A stretch of 64,000 bases of DNA from Moniliophthora roreri. Taxonomy: Eukaryota > Basidiomycota > Agaricomycetes > Agaricales > Marasmiaceae. The first letter of the stretch is position 1; the number at the start of each line of letters is the position of its first letter. Below, piece by piece: positions 12,558 to 23,974 of this stretch. A program made the translations under genes and the position numbers. The notes under the pieces are model-generated. The model worked only from the letters and a program-made list of their open reading frames with translations, made no database searches and was not told the DNA's origin. Location: the NCBI GenBank assembly GCA_001466705.2, contig LATX02000211.1, positions 868,001-932,000 on the forward strand, in the 5' to 3' direction.

Positions 12558-15557
12558 TTGATCATTAAGGTAAGTATTTTGGTTACAGTGCATTGGCAAA
12601 AGAGAAAAACTAACTGATTTGCTAGTAGATGCTTCATACTATTTTGTACTTTTGATTGAATTTCTTACAGCTAGTTGAAAAAGTGCTAAGACTTGCTACA
12701 TGTGAACTGTATAATAAAATAATTAATCCTGATTAGTACCCACTGTCTCTCCACTACTGTCTGATCATGACTGTAGAGTATCTGACCACAGCAGGTACTC
12801 ATTTTCTGGGCATAAGAGATGGCAACTAGAGGCAAGGGATATGCACATAGGTTTGGTTGGAATGAGGGAATTTATTACTTTATTTTATTGTATAAAGTTC
12901 ATATGAGTCTCAACAATTTTTCAAACAGCTGTAACAGCTCTCTGCTGGAGAGACATGTTTGTATACTCAACATATGTAGTGGATTACAGCAATTTCAGCA
13001 AAGCACTTTTATCACCAACTTTCAACAAGGGATTACCTCACTCACTCTATTGCCTTAGAACTCACTTGTTGGATGAAGACTGTCACTGGGAATGCTGAGA
13101 ACACCTACTGTACTAATGTGATTAAATCTGGTGCATCTTCTACTAACTCTCTGACAAGCATTTTCATGTAAGAGGCACTATAAAGGAAATGTATAGAGAA
13201 ACCAAACTGTGCTTGATGGTCAACTTGTGTATTATAAAAGACTCATAAATCTGGAATTGGGAGTTGAGGCTTTTACCAATTTTCATGGAAAGAGATGCAA
13301 AATTGATAGCTTTTTACTACACCTTCAAACAAACTTTAGTCTAGTCAGATCAATAGAATCAAAGGAGAAACTGTGATAGCAGTAGTACAAGATTATTATA
13401 GCCCTGATATTACTGGAATGTATGTTTCCTTTGGCACTTCTTTCATGCTCAGGAGGAATAGTTGTAAAAGGCACAGAATGAGAGGACAGAGTCAGGAGTC
13501 AGAGCTATACTACTGAAATAGGCTGACATTCTGTTATAAGATGCATCTATTAGTCAATTATTCTAGAATTATATCAGCTCAAAGGTGTTTTGAAAACTCA
13601 CAGTAGCATCATTTGAAGGATTCTTAGAGCTTGCACAGAATAGAACTCTTGAGATGAACACATATTAACAACATAAAGTATTTAAAACTGTTTATATACA
13701 ATTATCTTTATAATGATGGATCTGAATGGCTCTAAAACTGCTGCCAATTGATTCCTCAACCTGAGAAACCCCTACCTACCAATTCTAATGCTCTCCTGAT
13801 GCTTTTATCATGTGGGACTCTGTAATAAAGATAAACTACTAAGTTGTACATACTGATATTCTAAACAATAATATTCAAAGGTGTGAACAAATAGTCTCAC
13901 AACTATAAAAGACCCTTAGACTCCCTTACTGAGCCTCTATAATACTGATATCTTGCAGAACTTCAACACAAAGTATTGAAGAGTAACATATAACTATAGA
14001 ATATCAATTATCATATGTTGCATTGTATATTATAGCACAAGTACTTGCCAATGCAAGTTAAAATACAAGTTGCAAGATATGGCCAAAATAATGCAAGTAC
14101 AAGTTAACTCAGTATTAACTCATGCCAACCTCTACTTGAAACAGTTATTAAAATCAGCATAGGGATGAATAGATGAGCAAAAAGAACTTACTATGCATTG
14201 CAGCTTTGTATCCTTCTAATATGGGATGCTGATGTTATTGCCATTTCTGTTGTCTGAGGAGTCAGGTGAGGGACATGCATTTGCATTCTGAACAACAGTG
14301 AAAAGCTATCAAGTGGGCTAGTAACCAATGCCCTCTAAGCACAACTAAATGTGCTAACAAACTCAACTAATAACCTCTAAAGACTACTAACTCCAGTTTA
14401 CACTAACACACAAACCTAACATCTGATAAACCTCTTAATAGAGTACTAGAAGTTATATAGCAAACCAGTTAGCCTTATTGTAATGGAACTAGAAGTGCAA
14501 CAGCTGCTGATGTTTTGTCTACATTTCACTCAATCCTCAACTATTCACCTTTATTTTTTTCCTCTAAAATGGTTTGGACATATTCCTTTGATTCTACATA
14601 TTTACTTTAATATTATGTGTAAGGAAAAAAAAAAAAAAAACAGAATTTTAGCAACTGATTTTTACATTCTGCTTACTTACATAGAAACTTCTCTGCCATT
14701 TCAAGTTGTTGGCAGTAATTGGCTTCAGTCAATATTCTCTTTATATTTGTTTTGAAGTTCTGAAAGTTGGAAATATTAAAATTTAGATATAAAGAGGTGA
14801 GTGTACCAATTTTTAGCAGAATCCATTCAGAATTGACAAAGTTCTACTATAACAACATTCTCTTTTGCAATTCTAGTCCTATGCTAGTATACTTGAATCT
14901 ATACTTTGTGACCTACAGGTTAGAAATGGCTCTGGAAGTGCTTAGAGGAAATGTATAGCTTTGTTTAGATACTTTATACTGTGGAAAATAAATTTGTTGT
15001 ACCTATGAAAAAAATGCAAATACTCTCTCTTAGATGCAGATGAAAGTCAAGAGCTAAGATTGATCAAATTTCTACATTACAAAGTATATGCATTTTTTTT
15101 TACCTCAACCTTAATGAAAATTAATTTCTTACATTAAGGATCTGCTCCAAGTGCCCCCAAAGCTGTTTCTATTTCTACTAGGTCCAATTTGACTGAGTCA
15201 CACTATTTCATATCACCTGACTGTACATGTACCTTATGATGTCAACTACTTACATATTGTGACTTGTGACAGCTATTGTTACACATATTGTCTCATTCTA
15301 TTTATAGAAATGCAGCACATGATAATTAGTACAAGTAAAGCCAAATAACCTATATATATAAAGGGGCCCTACTTTGATTTTCAATGTTTCTTGCTTTCTT
15401 TTCCCCCATTACCTAGTAAGTCACATGCCTTACTTTCAACTTTTCCAATTAACTTTACCTCCACTTACAGATTACATGAAACTACAATCTAAAGAGAAAC
15501 AACCTTTTAAAAAAGATACAGATGTGGACAGTACAAGTAATAAAGAATCTATGTCAT
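12479..15557. other. 3.08-kb CpG-free, AT-rich block, mostly non-coding
   Basis: Reading every line, no CG dinucleotide occurs between the CG at 12477-12478 and the CG at 15558-15559. The block starts in the last 80 bases of the giant DUF3638 gene and ends just inside the next gene. TpG and CpA are abundant. It contains a 16-base A run (14625-14640) and no open frame longer than about 90 codons in its intergenic part. The pattern is what long-term CpG methylation followed by deamination leaves behind, often over old transposon sequence. No transposon family can be named from what remains. Confidence 0.85.
15351..15362 (+). promoter_or_regulatory. TATA-like box upstream of the disordered-protein gene
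   Basis: TATATATATAAA lies about 125 bp before the predicted start codon at 15476. An intron-like segment (15416-15470, GTAAGT..CTTACAG) sits between them, so transcription would start near 15385-15400 and the first intron would lie in the 5' UTR. Confidence 0.4.
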
Positions 15558-18492
15558 CGTCACTGTTGTTGCCTACAATAACACCAGTTTCGAATGCATT
15601 CATAGACTCTGGAATTTCAACCTCATCCATATCTTCTAATACTCAGAGACAATCATGTCTTAGAGATACTAGCAGTGTCCAAAGTAGCTCATGCAGAAAT
15701 GGTCAAAGCAGATCTTCCTGTAGGTTACCTTGGAGATCTCATCTCAGGCTTGGGCCACTTACTGGAAAATTTAAAGCAGTTCATTGGGCCAACCCACTGT
15801 CAACAACAAGAATACTACCTACCAAAGGGGCTGATCTATCAGATAAAGATGAACGCTATCATGCAAGGACTAACCACAATCATATCAATGGGCCTGTACA
15901 GGCGCGCAGGTCCGCCGATGCCATCAGTCCCACGGATCTCACAATCTTCTTGTGGAAACGGGCACGAGCCGAACGACTGGAGCTTCCAATTCCAGAGTTC
16001 AGATTACTCTCTGCTCAGAATCCAGTAACCTCAAACAATGGTGATGAGGTCGGTCCAACAGGTTTGGATGAAGAGGTTGGCAGAAGTCTTTCTGCTGGAC
16101 CTTCCCTCTCCGATCTAGAAGAACCTCAGGAGGCTCGTGAAGTTTCTTCACGAAGCTCGCCTTCACTGTCTTCTGACGGCAAGTCGGATGAAGAGTTCGA
16201 TGGGCTCTTTGATGACAACGATGAAAACGCCGCCCAGACAACGATCAGTCCGGCCACGAGCTGGGAATCTACAGCTTGGTTGTCGAACGTTTCGAAGGTT
16301 TTGAAGGGAGATGAAGAGGTACCTGCGAGTGATGACGAAGAACAGGCTGAGGTCAAGTCTGTAAGACAAGGTGCGTATCGCCAAGCCTGCCAGCTGCCAA
16401 CAACAAAGACACTGAAATTCCTATCACCAAAGATTCACCACGAGGTAGTCGTATTTCATCAAGTCCCAGCCATCTCAGGCCGTCCTTATCAACCCGAGAA
16501 GCATACGAAATCGTTCCCGAGTCACCGACCCCCCAGCCTGCAGCACCATTATTCACACCACCGTCCAGCCCGACATTCTCTGAAGTTGAGGCAGAACCCT
16601 CGCAGAGAAATGTCGCGCTTAATCATGATACAGATTCCTCTCCACCGTCACCACCGCCGTCAAGGTCGAATCAAGAAGCTTCGTCGTCTACCTCCAAGTC
16701 ATCTCCTCTCTTCACACCCTTCCCGGCCCCGCGAGAAGATGCCTCAAAATCCCTTGCCAACGATGACGAAACAGCAGGAGTCGGCGACAGTTCGGGTCTT
16801 CTGTTCGATGAACAATACACAGAGGATTGGGATGAGCAGGAAACCTCGGGGCATGGCACTCCACTGTTTGGTAGCGACGGGGAAGATGACTTTGTGGATG
16901 ACCCAATGCAAGGAGAGAACGAGTACGTATCGGTCATCTCACAAGCCAGCCTCAAACCTGATGATTATACCCATAGCAGTCTCTACCCAATGGACGCTGA
17001 CACTGAAGGCAAAATTCTTAACGAGCGCAGTTCGAGCGTGAATAACGGAGACAGGGAAGAAGAGGACGATGCTATGGCTGTGGATGAAGAACCAGGCGAA
17101 CAGCGAAATGAGTACGTCTTTGATGCTCTGCGGCCCAGAATCGATGGTAATAAATACATTCATAGCAACGACAACGAGCTACGGCCCCCAGAGATCATTG
17201 ACAGTGTTACTGCGCTAGGCAATCCTATCATTGTTGGAACGACCACGAAAGATGAAGTAGACATATTAGACGACGGAGAACTTCGATATCCAACTGGTGC
17301 CGTCGACGACGACGACGACAAACACTCCAATGCAGGGCCATCATCATTTGGTGACGACTCCCATGATGAGAGGTTTGGTATCGCCTACGAACTGCTGGAG
17401 ATCGAATCGTCGAGCAACGGGTCACCTCTTTCTCGCAGACTTCATCTTCAGGTCGATTCATCCGAACTCCCACTGGGTTGGAACGAACTGCAGACTCCGG
17501 CCTCGTTATTAGACGAAAACCCTCGTTCTGCCGATGTAGAGCCTGTACTCGACCACTTGGAGGAGCTCGACAGGGCATCTGTTTCAAATGTGTCATTAGA
17601 GGACGGAGAAATTCGCGAGAAGGCTTCTCTTTGGGCGAGTAACAATCAGGCCTATCGCGAACGAACGTCAGAGGCCCTGGGTCTCTCCGCCATAGATTTC
17701 CCTCTAGCAGAACCTGTTCACCTTGAGGAAGGTGAACTCATCGAACGTCAGCCTCTCTCGACTATCAATCCTCCCGTCGCATCACCTTCGCCCCCGTCCA
17801 ACTTAAGTACGACGAAGGTCGCAACAACAGCAACTGAAGCAGCGACTCCTTTACCTTCGCCTATCCCACGGATTGTGGGGCGAAACTTCATTTTGAAACA
17901 CACGGAGCCAAAGCAGAAAAGACGTCGAAAGGCGGACAATGATGCCGAACCAGCACCATTGTCTAAGAAACAACGAGTAGACGCTATTTCCAACACTAAG
18001 AGTGCAAAAGCGCCCCCAGGTCCACCCAAAACCACCCAATCTAAACTCCCGTCTTCATATTCCTTTACCAAACCACAAGATTTGCAAAACTCTTTCGACG
18101 CCATCACTGGTCCTTCACGACCTCGAGTCATAAAGACAGTCACCTTGACCCATATGATTGAATGGATCAACACGCTAACGTTGTCAAATTACCTGCTGAA
18201 CGAAGGACGAGCAGTACAAAGGGACGGCGAAAATTTAGCCACAACTCTCGAAGAGATCATAGCAGGCAAGGAGGACATCGTTAACGCTCTTCGTGAACAA
18301 GTGCGTGTCCGGCACCTTGGGAAAGGTCGGCGGAATCAGGGCAAACCAACTCAGGCGCAGAAGCTCGTCGAGGTGTTACATGACCATGAAAGGCAATCAG
18401 GCTGGGGAGAATCCGTGCAAGGGAAGGTAGCGAATCTTCTGGAATATTTCCATAAAGAAGAACCGGAGCTGGTGGATATATTGGGGGCATAG
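15476..18492 (+). CDS. Large disordered acidic/Ser-rich protein, function unknown
   Basis: Predicted exons 15476-16370 and 16433-18492 (intron GTGCGT..CAAAG) give about 984 aa. The ATG at 15476 was chosen because a canonical intron (15416-15470) immediately precedes it and the frame before that intron hits a stop after splicing, so it is probably a 5' UTR intron. An upstream in-frame ATG exists at 15374. The N-terminal third has a conserved-looking segment (ISPTDLTIFLWKRARAERLE). The middle is rich in Ser, Pro, Asp and Glu, with DEE and DDDDD runs. A basic patch (KQKRRRKADND) could be a nuclear localisation signal. The C-terminus is an ordered helical block (THMIEWINTLTLSNYLLNEG to LLEYFHKEEPEL). 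The first 360 bases of coding sequence have almost no CpG because they lie at the edge of the CpG-free block. The exact intron acceptor (16432 or 16444) is uncertain. Confidence 0.6.
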
Positions 18493-18795
18493 GGTTGGAG
18501 TAAGCATGGGGGCGTGGAGAGCGGACAAACGAACAGATTCCCGATTTTTCTTGAGATACCGTTTGCACTCAATCTTCTTTTATCATCATCTTTTATTCTA
18601 TTGTTATCCTTTGCATGAGATCATGCTCCTCACAAGTTTGTTCCATTGGTTTTCACTATTCTTTTACTATCTATCTTCTGATTTTTGCACTGTTCACTTA
18701 CTTTACTCATCTCAGATCGGGACACAAAACGCAATGTATATCTCAAGTTGCACAAAGAAATAACATGTATTCATGAACGATCACTAAAAAGCGAC
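18493..18795. other. Convergent intergenic region
   Basis: About 300 bp of T-rich sequence between the 3' end of the + strand disordered-protein gene and the 3' end of the - strand KRE9-like gene. It probably holds both 3' UTRs. No gene seen. Confidence 0.4.
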
Positions 18796-19668
18796 CTACG
18801 TAAAAGTGAACGCAGCTGTCGATGCGTAGTGCATATCAACGTTACTGTAACGAATCTCGTCAGAGTCTGCGGCATGGAAACGAATACCAAATACTCACGA
18901 AGAGTTCACTGCCGCAAGAATATAAGTCTTCTCCCTAAGTTTATGATCTCGCATTAGCACCTCAGAAGGTAAAGATCGTACTGAAAGCTACTCGGAAAAA
19001 CCGTCATCAAAGGTAATGGTAGCCTCTCCGTCCGCGGTCTGGAGCTCGCCAAAATCCTGCTCTAAACCGAAAGGTAAATTTCCGTTGTCCAAAAGGAAAA
19101 GAGTGAAGACGCTGGCATCATTCGAGCTGCTGGACCAGACGAGCTGGGTTGGAACACCAGCAGTTGGGTGAGAAGGTGTCGAGAGGGTGAGTGCCGCAGC
19201 ACACGAAGCGATGGCAAGGGTGACGAGACTGTTGAATACTGTACTGGAGTGAATGGAGGCGACGGGAGGTCGACCGTGGACAGCTCGTCGCTTGTCTCTA
19301 GCGACGAAGTTGTCGTGACCTGTGACTGTCGCCCCATTTGGCGACAAGGACAATGAGCCAGGAGATTGAGTGTATTGTACATAGTAATCTGGCCACAGAA
19401 ATCCACCGTATGATATTAAAATAAGATTTTTCATTTTGTAAATCATGAGGAGGAAGCATAGTTCAAGTCCAACCTTTTTCGCTGTACAAATGTCACGGTC
19501 CTATGCTAGCGACAGACCCTCCATGAGCCGTTACGTCACGGACTTTTAACGACACGACAAGGCCACCGTTACCGTGACCGTCGCCTCCATTCACTCCAGT
19601 ACAGTAGGCTGGCATTAGTTCGACGACTCGGAGAGACAAGAAAGTTCTCACCTCCGGAGTTTGGACAT
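18796..19668 (-). CDS. Small secreted KRE9/KNH1-like (Ser-Thr-rich GPI-anchored family N-terminal type) protein
   Basis: Predicted exons 19668-19652, 19243-18992, 18934-18899, 18844-18796, joining to 117 aa. The protein begins MSKLRSTVFNSLVTLAIASC, a good signal peptide, and the mature part starts LTLSTPSHPTAG with the W-containing strand TQLVWSSS. It ends YILAAVNSSNVDMHYASTAAFTFT, the usual end of the KRE9/KNH1-like beta-sandwich domain of secreted or cell-wall proteins in agaricomycetes. There is no obvious GPI tail, so it is probably secreted. The 408-nt first intron is far longer than any other in the window because it contains a 366-bp inverted-repeat element. The acceptor used (CACTCCAG) lies in the terminal repeat of that element. 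Without the element the same donor would pair with CTAATGCCAG and give a near-identical signal peptide. Transcript data would settle whether this allele is expressed. Confidence 0.65.
19239..19604. mobile_element. 366-bp MITE-like inverted-repeat element inside a gene
   Basis: The arms 19237-19265 and 19578-19606 are perfect 29-bp reverse complements including a TA at each outer end. With TA as target duplication the TIR is 27 bp and begins CTGTACTGGAGTGAATGG. There is no coding capacity. Removing the element and one TA restores a contiguous sequence in which a donor, a CTAAT branch-like site and a GCCAG acceptor lead directly into the KRE9-like exon, so the insertion is younger than the gene. 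Its TIR differs from that of the 1317-2053 element. Confidence 0.75.
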
Positions 19669-20661
19669 GAAGAGAGTAGGGGGTTTTGATGAGCCGTGGT
19701 GCTGAGGTATGGCATTTTATATATCCATTACGCCCTATTATGCCAGTGGTGAGTAGATGAGTACCAAAACCATGATAGATTCAACTTGGAAACAATGCAT
19801 GATGATGGGTGATTCCGGGACTTCTAGAGCATTCGCCTCGACAGAAGATGGCCGTTTCTTGCAAAATTCTGATAACCAGTACTATCTGACTGGCGAGCGT
19901 ATTCCGAGGCACAATGGAAAGATGGATTTCTACACAGCGAATCTCTCGTCGACAACCCTGTCGTGATGAAGACTCGGATAAAAAGGGATAGCTATGCACC
20001 ACAGACAAGGACTCATCATATCGCCACAGAAGCTTTAGGGACTGAAGAGAGTTAAATGAGAAGAGGAAAAAAGGCAACAACATGGAATACGCACTCCTGG
20101 ATCAGACACCGCTCCTCCTTCGGTGACTCAACTACGCGGCCTTGGGTTTCTCGCTGGAAAGATGCATATTCCGATGAGACCTGTTAGATTATTATCGAAG
20201 AAACTGCCCGTGGGCCGTGACCACGATCAATACGGTAAAAGGGCCGAGAATCGTACCTAAAACCTGGTACTTAATCCTTTTAGGTATCCTTTGAGCCGTT
20301 ACTGGACTTTTGCCAGTATCTCATAGGTTTGCTAACAGCTTAAGAGTGGATGGGCGAGGGTAAGACTGAAAGTGAAGAATGTTGGATGACAGTGATGACG
20401 CCAGGCCCAACGCGGCCAGACGTCGATAATCTCGCGTTGACCTCGCGGCCGCATTGACAGGCGAAAATGAAACTAGTACATGGGAGATACTGCTATATGG
20501 TACAAGGAATGGAATAACATCAATGTTCTATATGTATATTCGAAAGGAATGTGCGTAATCCGACCAACAAAAAACGCATCGCAAGTGGTAAGAACAAAAA
20601 GTTGCTGCCTGCGTTTTGAACAGAACATGAATGGATGAGGAAAATGGACATAGAGGACGTC
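19669..20661. other. Intergenic, no gene recognised
   Basis: About 1 kb between the start of the KRE9-like gene and the 3' end of the membrane-protein gene. Short open frames (for example 19757-19966 +) have no family features. It presumably contains the KRE9-like promoter. Confidence 0.4.
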
Positions 20662-21529
20662 TCAATTCTTTAGATGACCGATATCATACGCCATGAAATC
20701 AGGTTGCCTCTGTTCTTCCACTAGAGTTGTTGTCGTCCTGGAGCCCGTCCGAGGATCTGCAAAAGGATCCCGCCCATTCATACTTGCTGTATCGGATCCA
20801 GTCACGACTGATTTGTATTCTGGCGGCGGCTCTGTCGTCTGCGAGCGAGCAGACCGCGAACCTCTCCTTGAACTCCTCTGACTGCCCATTCGTCCCAGCC
20901 AGTTCATAATCCGCACATTATTTGAAGCCGGTACAGTGACCGTGCTATTTCGATTTCTTGGTGGTGCTGGTCGACCGCGAATATTTTCTAGACGTGTCCT
21001 CTCCGTTAGCGAGGATAGCAAAGCATCGGAATAAGTTTTCACTCACCGAAATCATTGATACGCTCGTCTGGGTTAACCTCACCGTCTGCCTTCAACGGTG
21101 ATAACCTACCCCTCCGGCGACAACATAACCAGACTCCGGCAGCAAGTAAAAGACCCAAAACCATTCCACCAATTACTGCTCCTACAATGACACCTGAGCT
21201 GGATTGACGTTCCGATGATGACTCTACAGGGCCACTACTGAGCGAAGACGAACTTGGTATGCTGCTTGCTGTGGCTACAAAAAGCTGAGACGGAAGTTAT
21301 AGAAAATCGTGGGCTTAAACTCACCTGTTAGCGTCACAGTCACCAAGGAGGTAAAGCTCGTCCCATTTTCAAATCCAGAGAAAACACTGGGTGTAATGAA
21401 GGTCACAAAGTCTGTGCCAGTTGGGGTCGAAGTAGCAAAAGATGTCGGCGTGTTCGTGGGGAAGGAAGTCGAGCTTGAGAACGAGGTTGTGGAGGTTGTG
21501 GAGGTAGTGAAGGGAGAGGTCGTGGACAT
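20662..21529 (-). CDS. Ser/Thr-rich single-pass membrane protein
   Basis: Exons 21529-21325, 21274-21047, 20987-20662 join to 252 aa. The N-terminal part is a Thr/Ser tract (PFTTSTTSTTSF and similar), probably extracellular and O-mannosylated, followed by a Ser-rich stretch. There is one strong transmembrane helix (VIVGAVIGGMVLGLLLAAG) with a basic CCRRRGR stop-transfer, then a cytoplasmic tail with RSSRRGSRSARS and a PPPEY motif. This layout resembles agaricomycete Mid2-like or other single-pass surface proteins. The start is uncertain: ATG 21529 is used and gives no cleavable signal peptide, but an upstream exon carrying one may exist between 21600 and 22250, where I could not build a convincing model. 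Introns carry GTGAGT donors; the 3' one has a CTAAC branch site. Function unknown. Confidence 0.6.
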
Positions 21530-22779
21530 CGTGGAGGAAGGAAAGGGAATTTTGATTCGATGAACCCGTGCAGAACTCGACAAGCATGCCAATTAAACAG
21601 GCCAACAGTTCTTGGATCTCTCCGTGATTCTGAACGGGCATACTTGACCGCGTTCTGGTCGTACGCCTTTTGCACATTCAAGTCACCACCTGAAAACGAA
21701 AACGTTGAGTCTTTCATGCAGCAAGAAGAATCGAATAAAGAACGCACTTTAAGCCGTATGACAGATCGACCGCAGCTGAGACTCGCAGTACTAATATGTG
21801 ATAGTCATCTCTGGCAATACCCAAGTTATCTCCGGGGGTGAGTGATTGATTCACCGGCCGTTGCAAGGAACACTTGATCATGAATGATGACGGGAGTGAT
21901 GTGTGACGAATTCTGTCATACCACTCACCACCAAACGATTTTTCACTGATTTTTCAAGCAGAGCCTTCGTGTAATGGACCAGAAATAGTCGATATCCCCC
22001 CTAATATCTTCTGATTTGCTGCTTGAAACAAGCTACACATATCCTTGACTTGGATACCTGGTATGTGTGTTTCCTTCTTTTCCTATCGGCCCCCGAGGTC
22101 AACGTGAAAGAACTGATTCCAGCTCATCTCATTTTCAACCGCAAATGTCGCGTCATCGGTCTAATATCTGTGCCCGAGGCAGGGGAATCTCGAGGAACAA
22201 TCTCATCGAATACTACAGCTGTCACGATCACGTTCTGATGGGTCTTGAAGCTTGAAGTTGCACCGGGACTTGACGTTATCTGTGCTCACAGACTCAAAAT
22301 TGTGGTATGAGTGGCCGATACAGTAGCCCCAGTGAGTCTCCCAAGCGAGTTATGTACCATTCTTCACTGGATGATCTAGCTGTTTGTTACTCAGTACTCA
22401 TCCCTTGAACGGACCGCAAGCCTACCATGGGTCTCAGGCATTGATTAAAGCCTTCCGGTCCTCCTCAGTTGCATACATCTTCAATGCGCACCGTTACCCT
22501 GTATTGCGAGGATGGACCCATTCCGACTCAAATCTCCCTCGGCCTTCTCGCGGTGTGTCATTCGCGTTACGGAGTATAGCCGTTTTTTCATCCCAGCTTA
22601 CTTAAGCAATGTTCCTGAAGGTGGCGCAAGGTACTTTTCGAAACAGATGAAAAAATTTTGTGGGAGGTATAAAAGGGAGAATGTGTGAGCCTTGACACTC
22701 TAGCATTCTGGCATACATCTTCTCTCAAAGACTCCTTCGCTTACATCCTCTTAGCTCTATCAGAAACCTTACCCGAGGC
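21530..22779. other. Intergenic, possible unplaced 5' exon of the membrane protein
   Basis: About 1.25 kb. On the - strand, 21560-21690 has an acceptor-like TTTTCGTTTTCAG followed by an open segment (GGDLNVQKAYDQN), but it does not join in frame to the Ser/Thr tract with a clear splice, so it was left out. The right end is the promoter of the first methyltransferase. Confidence 0.35.
22668..22675 (+). promoter_or_regulatory. TATA box of the first methyltransferase gene
   Basis: TATAAAAG stands 105 bp upstream of the ATG at 22780, a typical core-promoter spacing for this compact genome. Confidence 0.45.
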
Positions 22780-23622
22780 ATGGTTAACACCAACGAGCTT
22801 TACTGCGCGAACCAAGCCCACTGGGACCGAATGGCTAAGGATCTGGACAAGAATCCTTGGGGCATAGCTGGCATGAAGCTCGCTCGAAGGTAATATTCTT
22901 GTTTAGATTCTCCAAATGACCACTAACGTACATCTTTAGCATGCTCCCGCACATATTAGAAGCCGTCTCATTTGACAAGGAGAAAACCCAAGTCATGGAC
23001 TTTGCTTGTGGAAATGGTAGGTGTCCCTTACTACCGTGTCTTCGAGGAATGTACTGACTTGTGTGCTGAGGCTTCAATTCTAGCCTTTTGGCGCCCTACT
23101 CAAAGTCCATCTTGGGAGTCGACATTAGCTCCGGTATGGTGGATGAATACAATCGCAACGTCGAAAGATGGAGCTTGGACAAGAAACAGCTCAACGCCTT
23201 GCGAGCTGATATCGAAGATGCGCACGGCACGGAGTTAGAGGGCAAGACCTTCGACGTTATTTATGTGAGTAACTCTTCTCCCATGGCTCAGTACTTTTTG
23301 ACTGACGAGCAGCTCGTAGTGCAGCATGGTTTACCACCACTTTCCATCCATTGAAGAAACCACCAAAGTCCTTGCGACCTATCTGAAACCAGGAGGCACG
23401 CTGCTGGTCATCGACTGGATCAAACCAGAGACGGAGGAAGAATACCCAGATGAGATCAAACCCATCATGAAGGTGGCGGGTATCGGAGAGTTAGAGATGA
23501 AGGAAGCCTTTGTGAACGCGGGCCTCCGATTCAGGAGTTATGACCCTGCGGTACATTTTGACGAGATGGTTGATGGACGGCAGGTGAACAACAAGGCTTT
23601 CCTCGCTTGTGCAGATAAATAG
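22780..23622 (+). CDS. SAM-dependent class I methyltransferase, paralogue A
   Basis: Four exons (22780-22889, 22940-23016, 23071-23264, 23320-23622) encode 227 aa. Motif I is VMDFACGNGFNS, followed by the motif II acidic region (LGVDISSGMVDEYN), the post-I CSMVYHH segment and the LKPGGTLLVIDW strand, i.e. a Methyltransf_11/12/25-type Rossmann fold. The protein is soluble and has no signal peptide. The substrate cannot be told from sequence; fungal relatives are small-molecule or unassigned methyltransferases. All four exons and intron positions match the downstream paralogue, so the pair arose by tandem duplication. The two are clearly diverged (insertions in the loop after motif II), which argues against a very recent copy. 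Introns are 50-55 nt. Confidence 0.85.
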
Positions 23623-23974
23623 GCACGAGTTGCCCATCACTCCCTGTTATGTTCATTTCTCGCTGTAGCTTTGAAAAAATTCAGTGGACACCTTTTATGC
23701 TCGAACATTTTCGCCAGACCGATCATACGATCTGAGACATCAGGAGAACGAGTGCGCGCCAGTGGCCACTACTTCCGTCTGACATGCAACCTCCTATGGC
23801 CAATCCAATTCCATCACGCCGTACTTAAAAGATGGAACATGCTCATCTCAAAACATTGGCCGCCGCTTTCCTTTCACCGACGATTTTTGAATCAAATCCC
23901 ATCGCCTGCCAGTCCATCCAGTCCTTCGCCCAATTCCTCATCTTCGTCCTCGTCCTTGCTTGTCTATTGCTATA
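23623..23974. other. Spacer between the two methyltransferase genes
   Basis: About 350 bp; holds the 3' UTR of copy A and the promoter of copy B. A TC-rich run (about 23900-23970) precedes the start codon. No gene seen. Confidence 0.4.

Noticed and set aside
12980..13012. GGATTACAGCAATTTC resembles the end of the 1317-2053 element
   Set aside because: Only about 16 bases match, and no second arm was found nearby, so it is not called as another copy.
14625..14640. Run of 16 A, possible retrotransposon poly(A) tail
   Set aside because: No target-site duplication or reverse-transcriptase remnant was found beside it.
14483..14958. Two small + strand open frames in the CpG-free block
   Set aside because: AT-rich, low-complexity codon use (Phe, Leu, Ile, Tyr) expected by chance at this composition.
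21369..21747. Alternative frames over the Ser/Thr tract of the membrane-protein gene
   Set aside because: They are shadows of the repetitive TCC/ACC codons; only one frame runs through the splice into the transmembrane exon.
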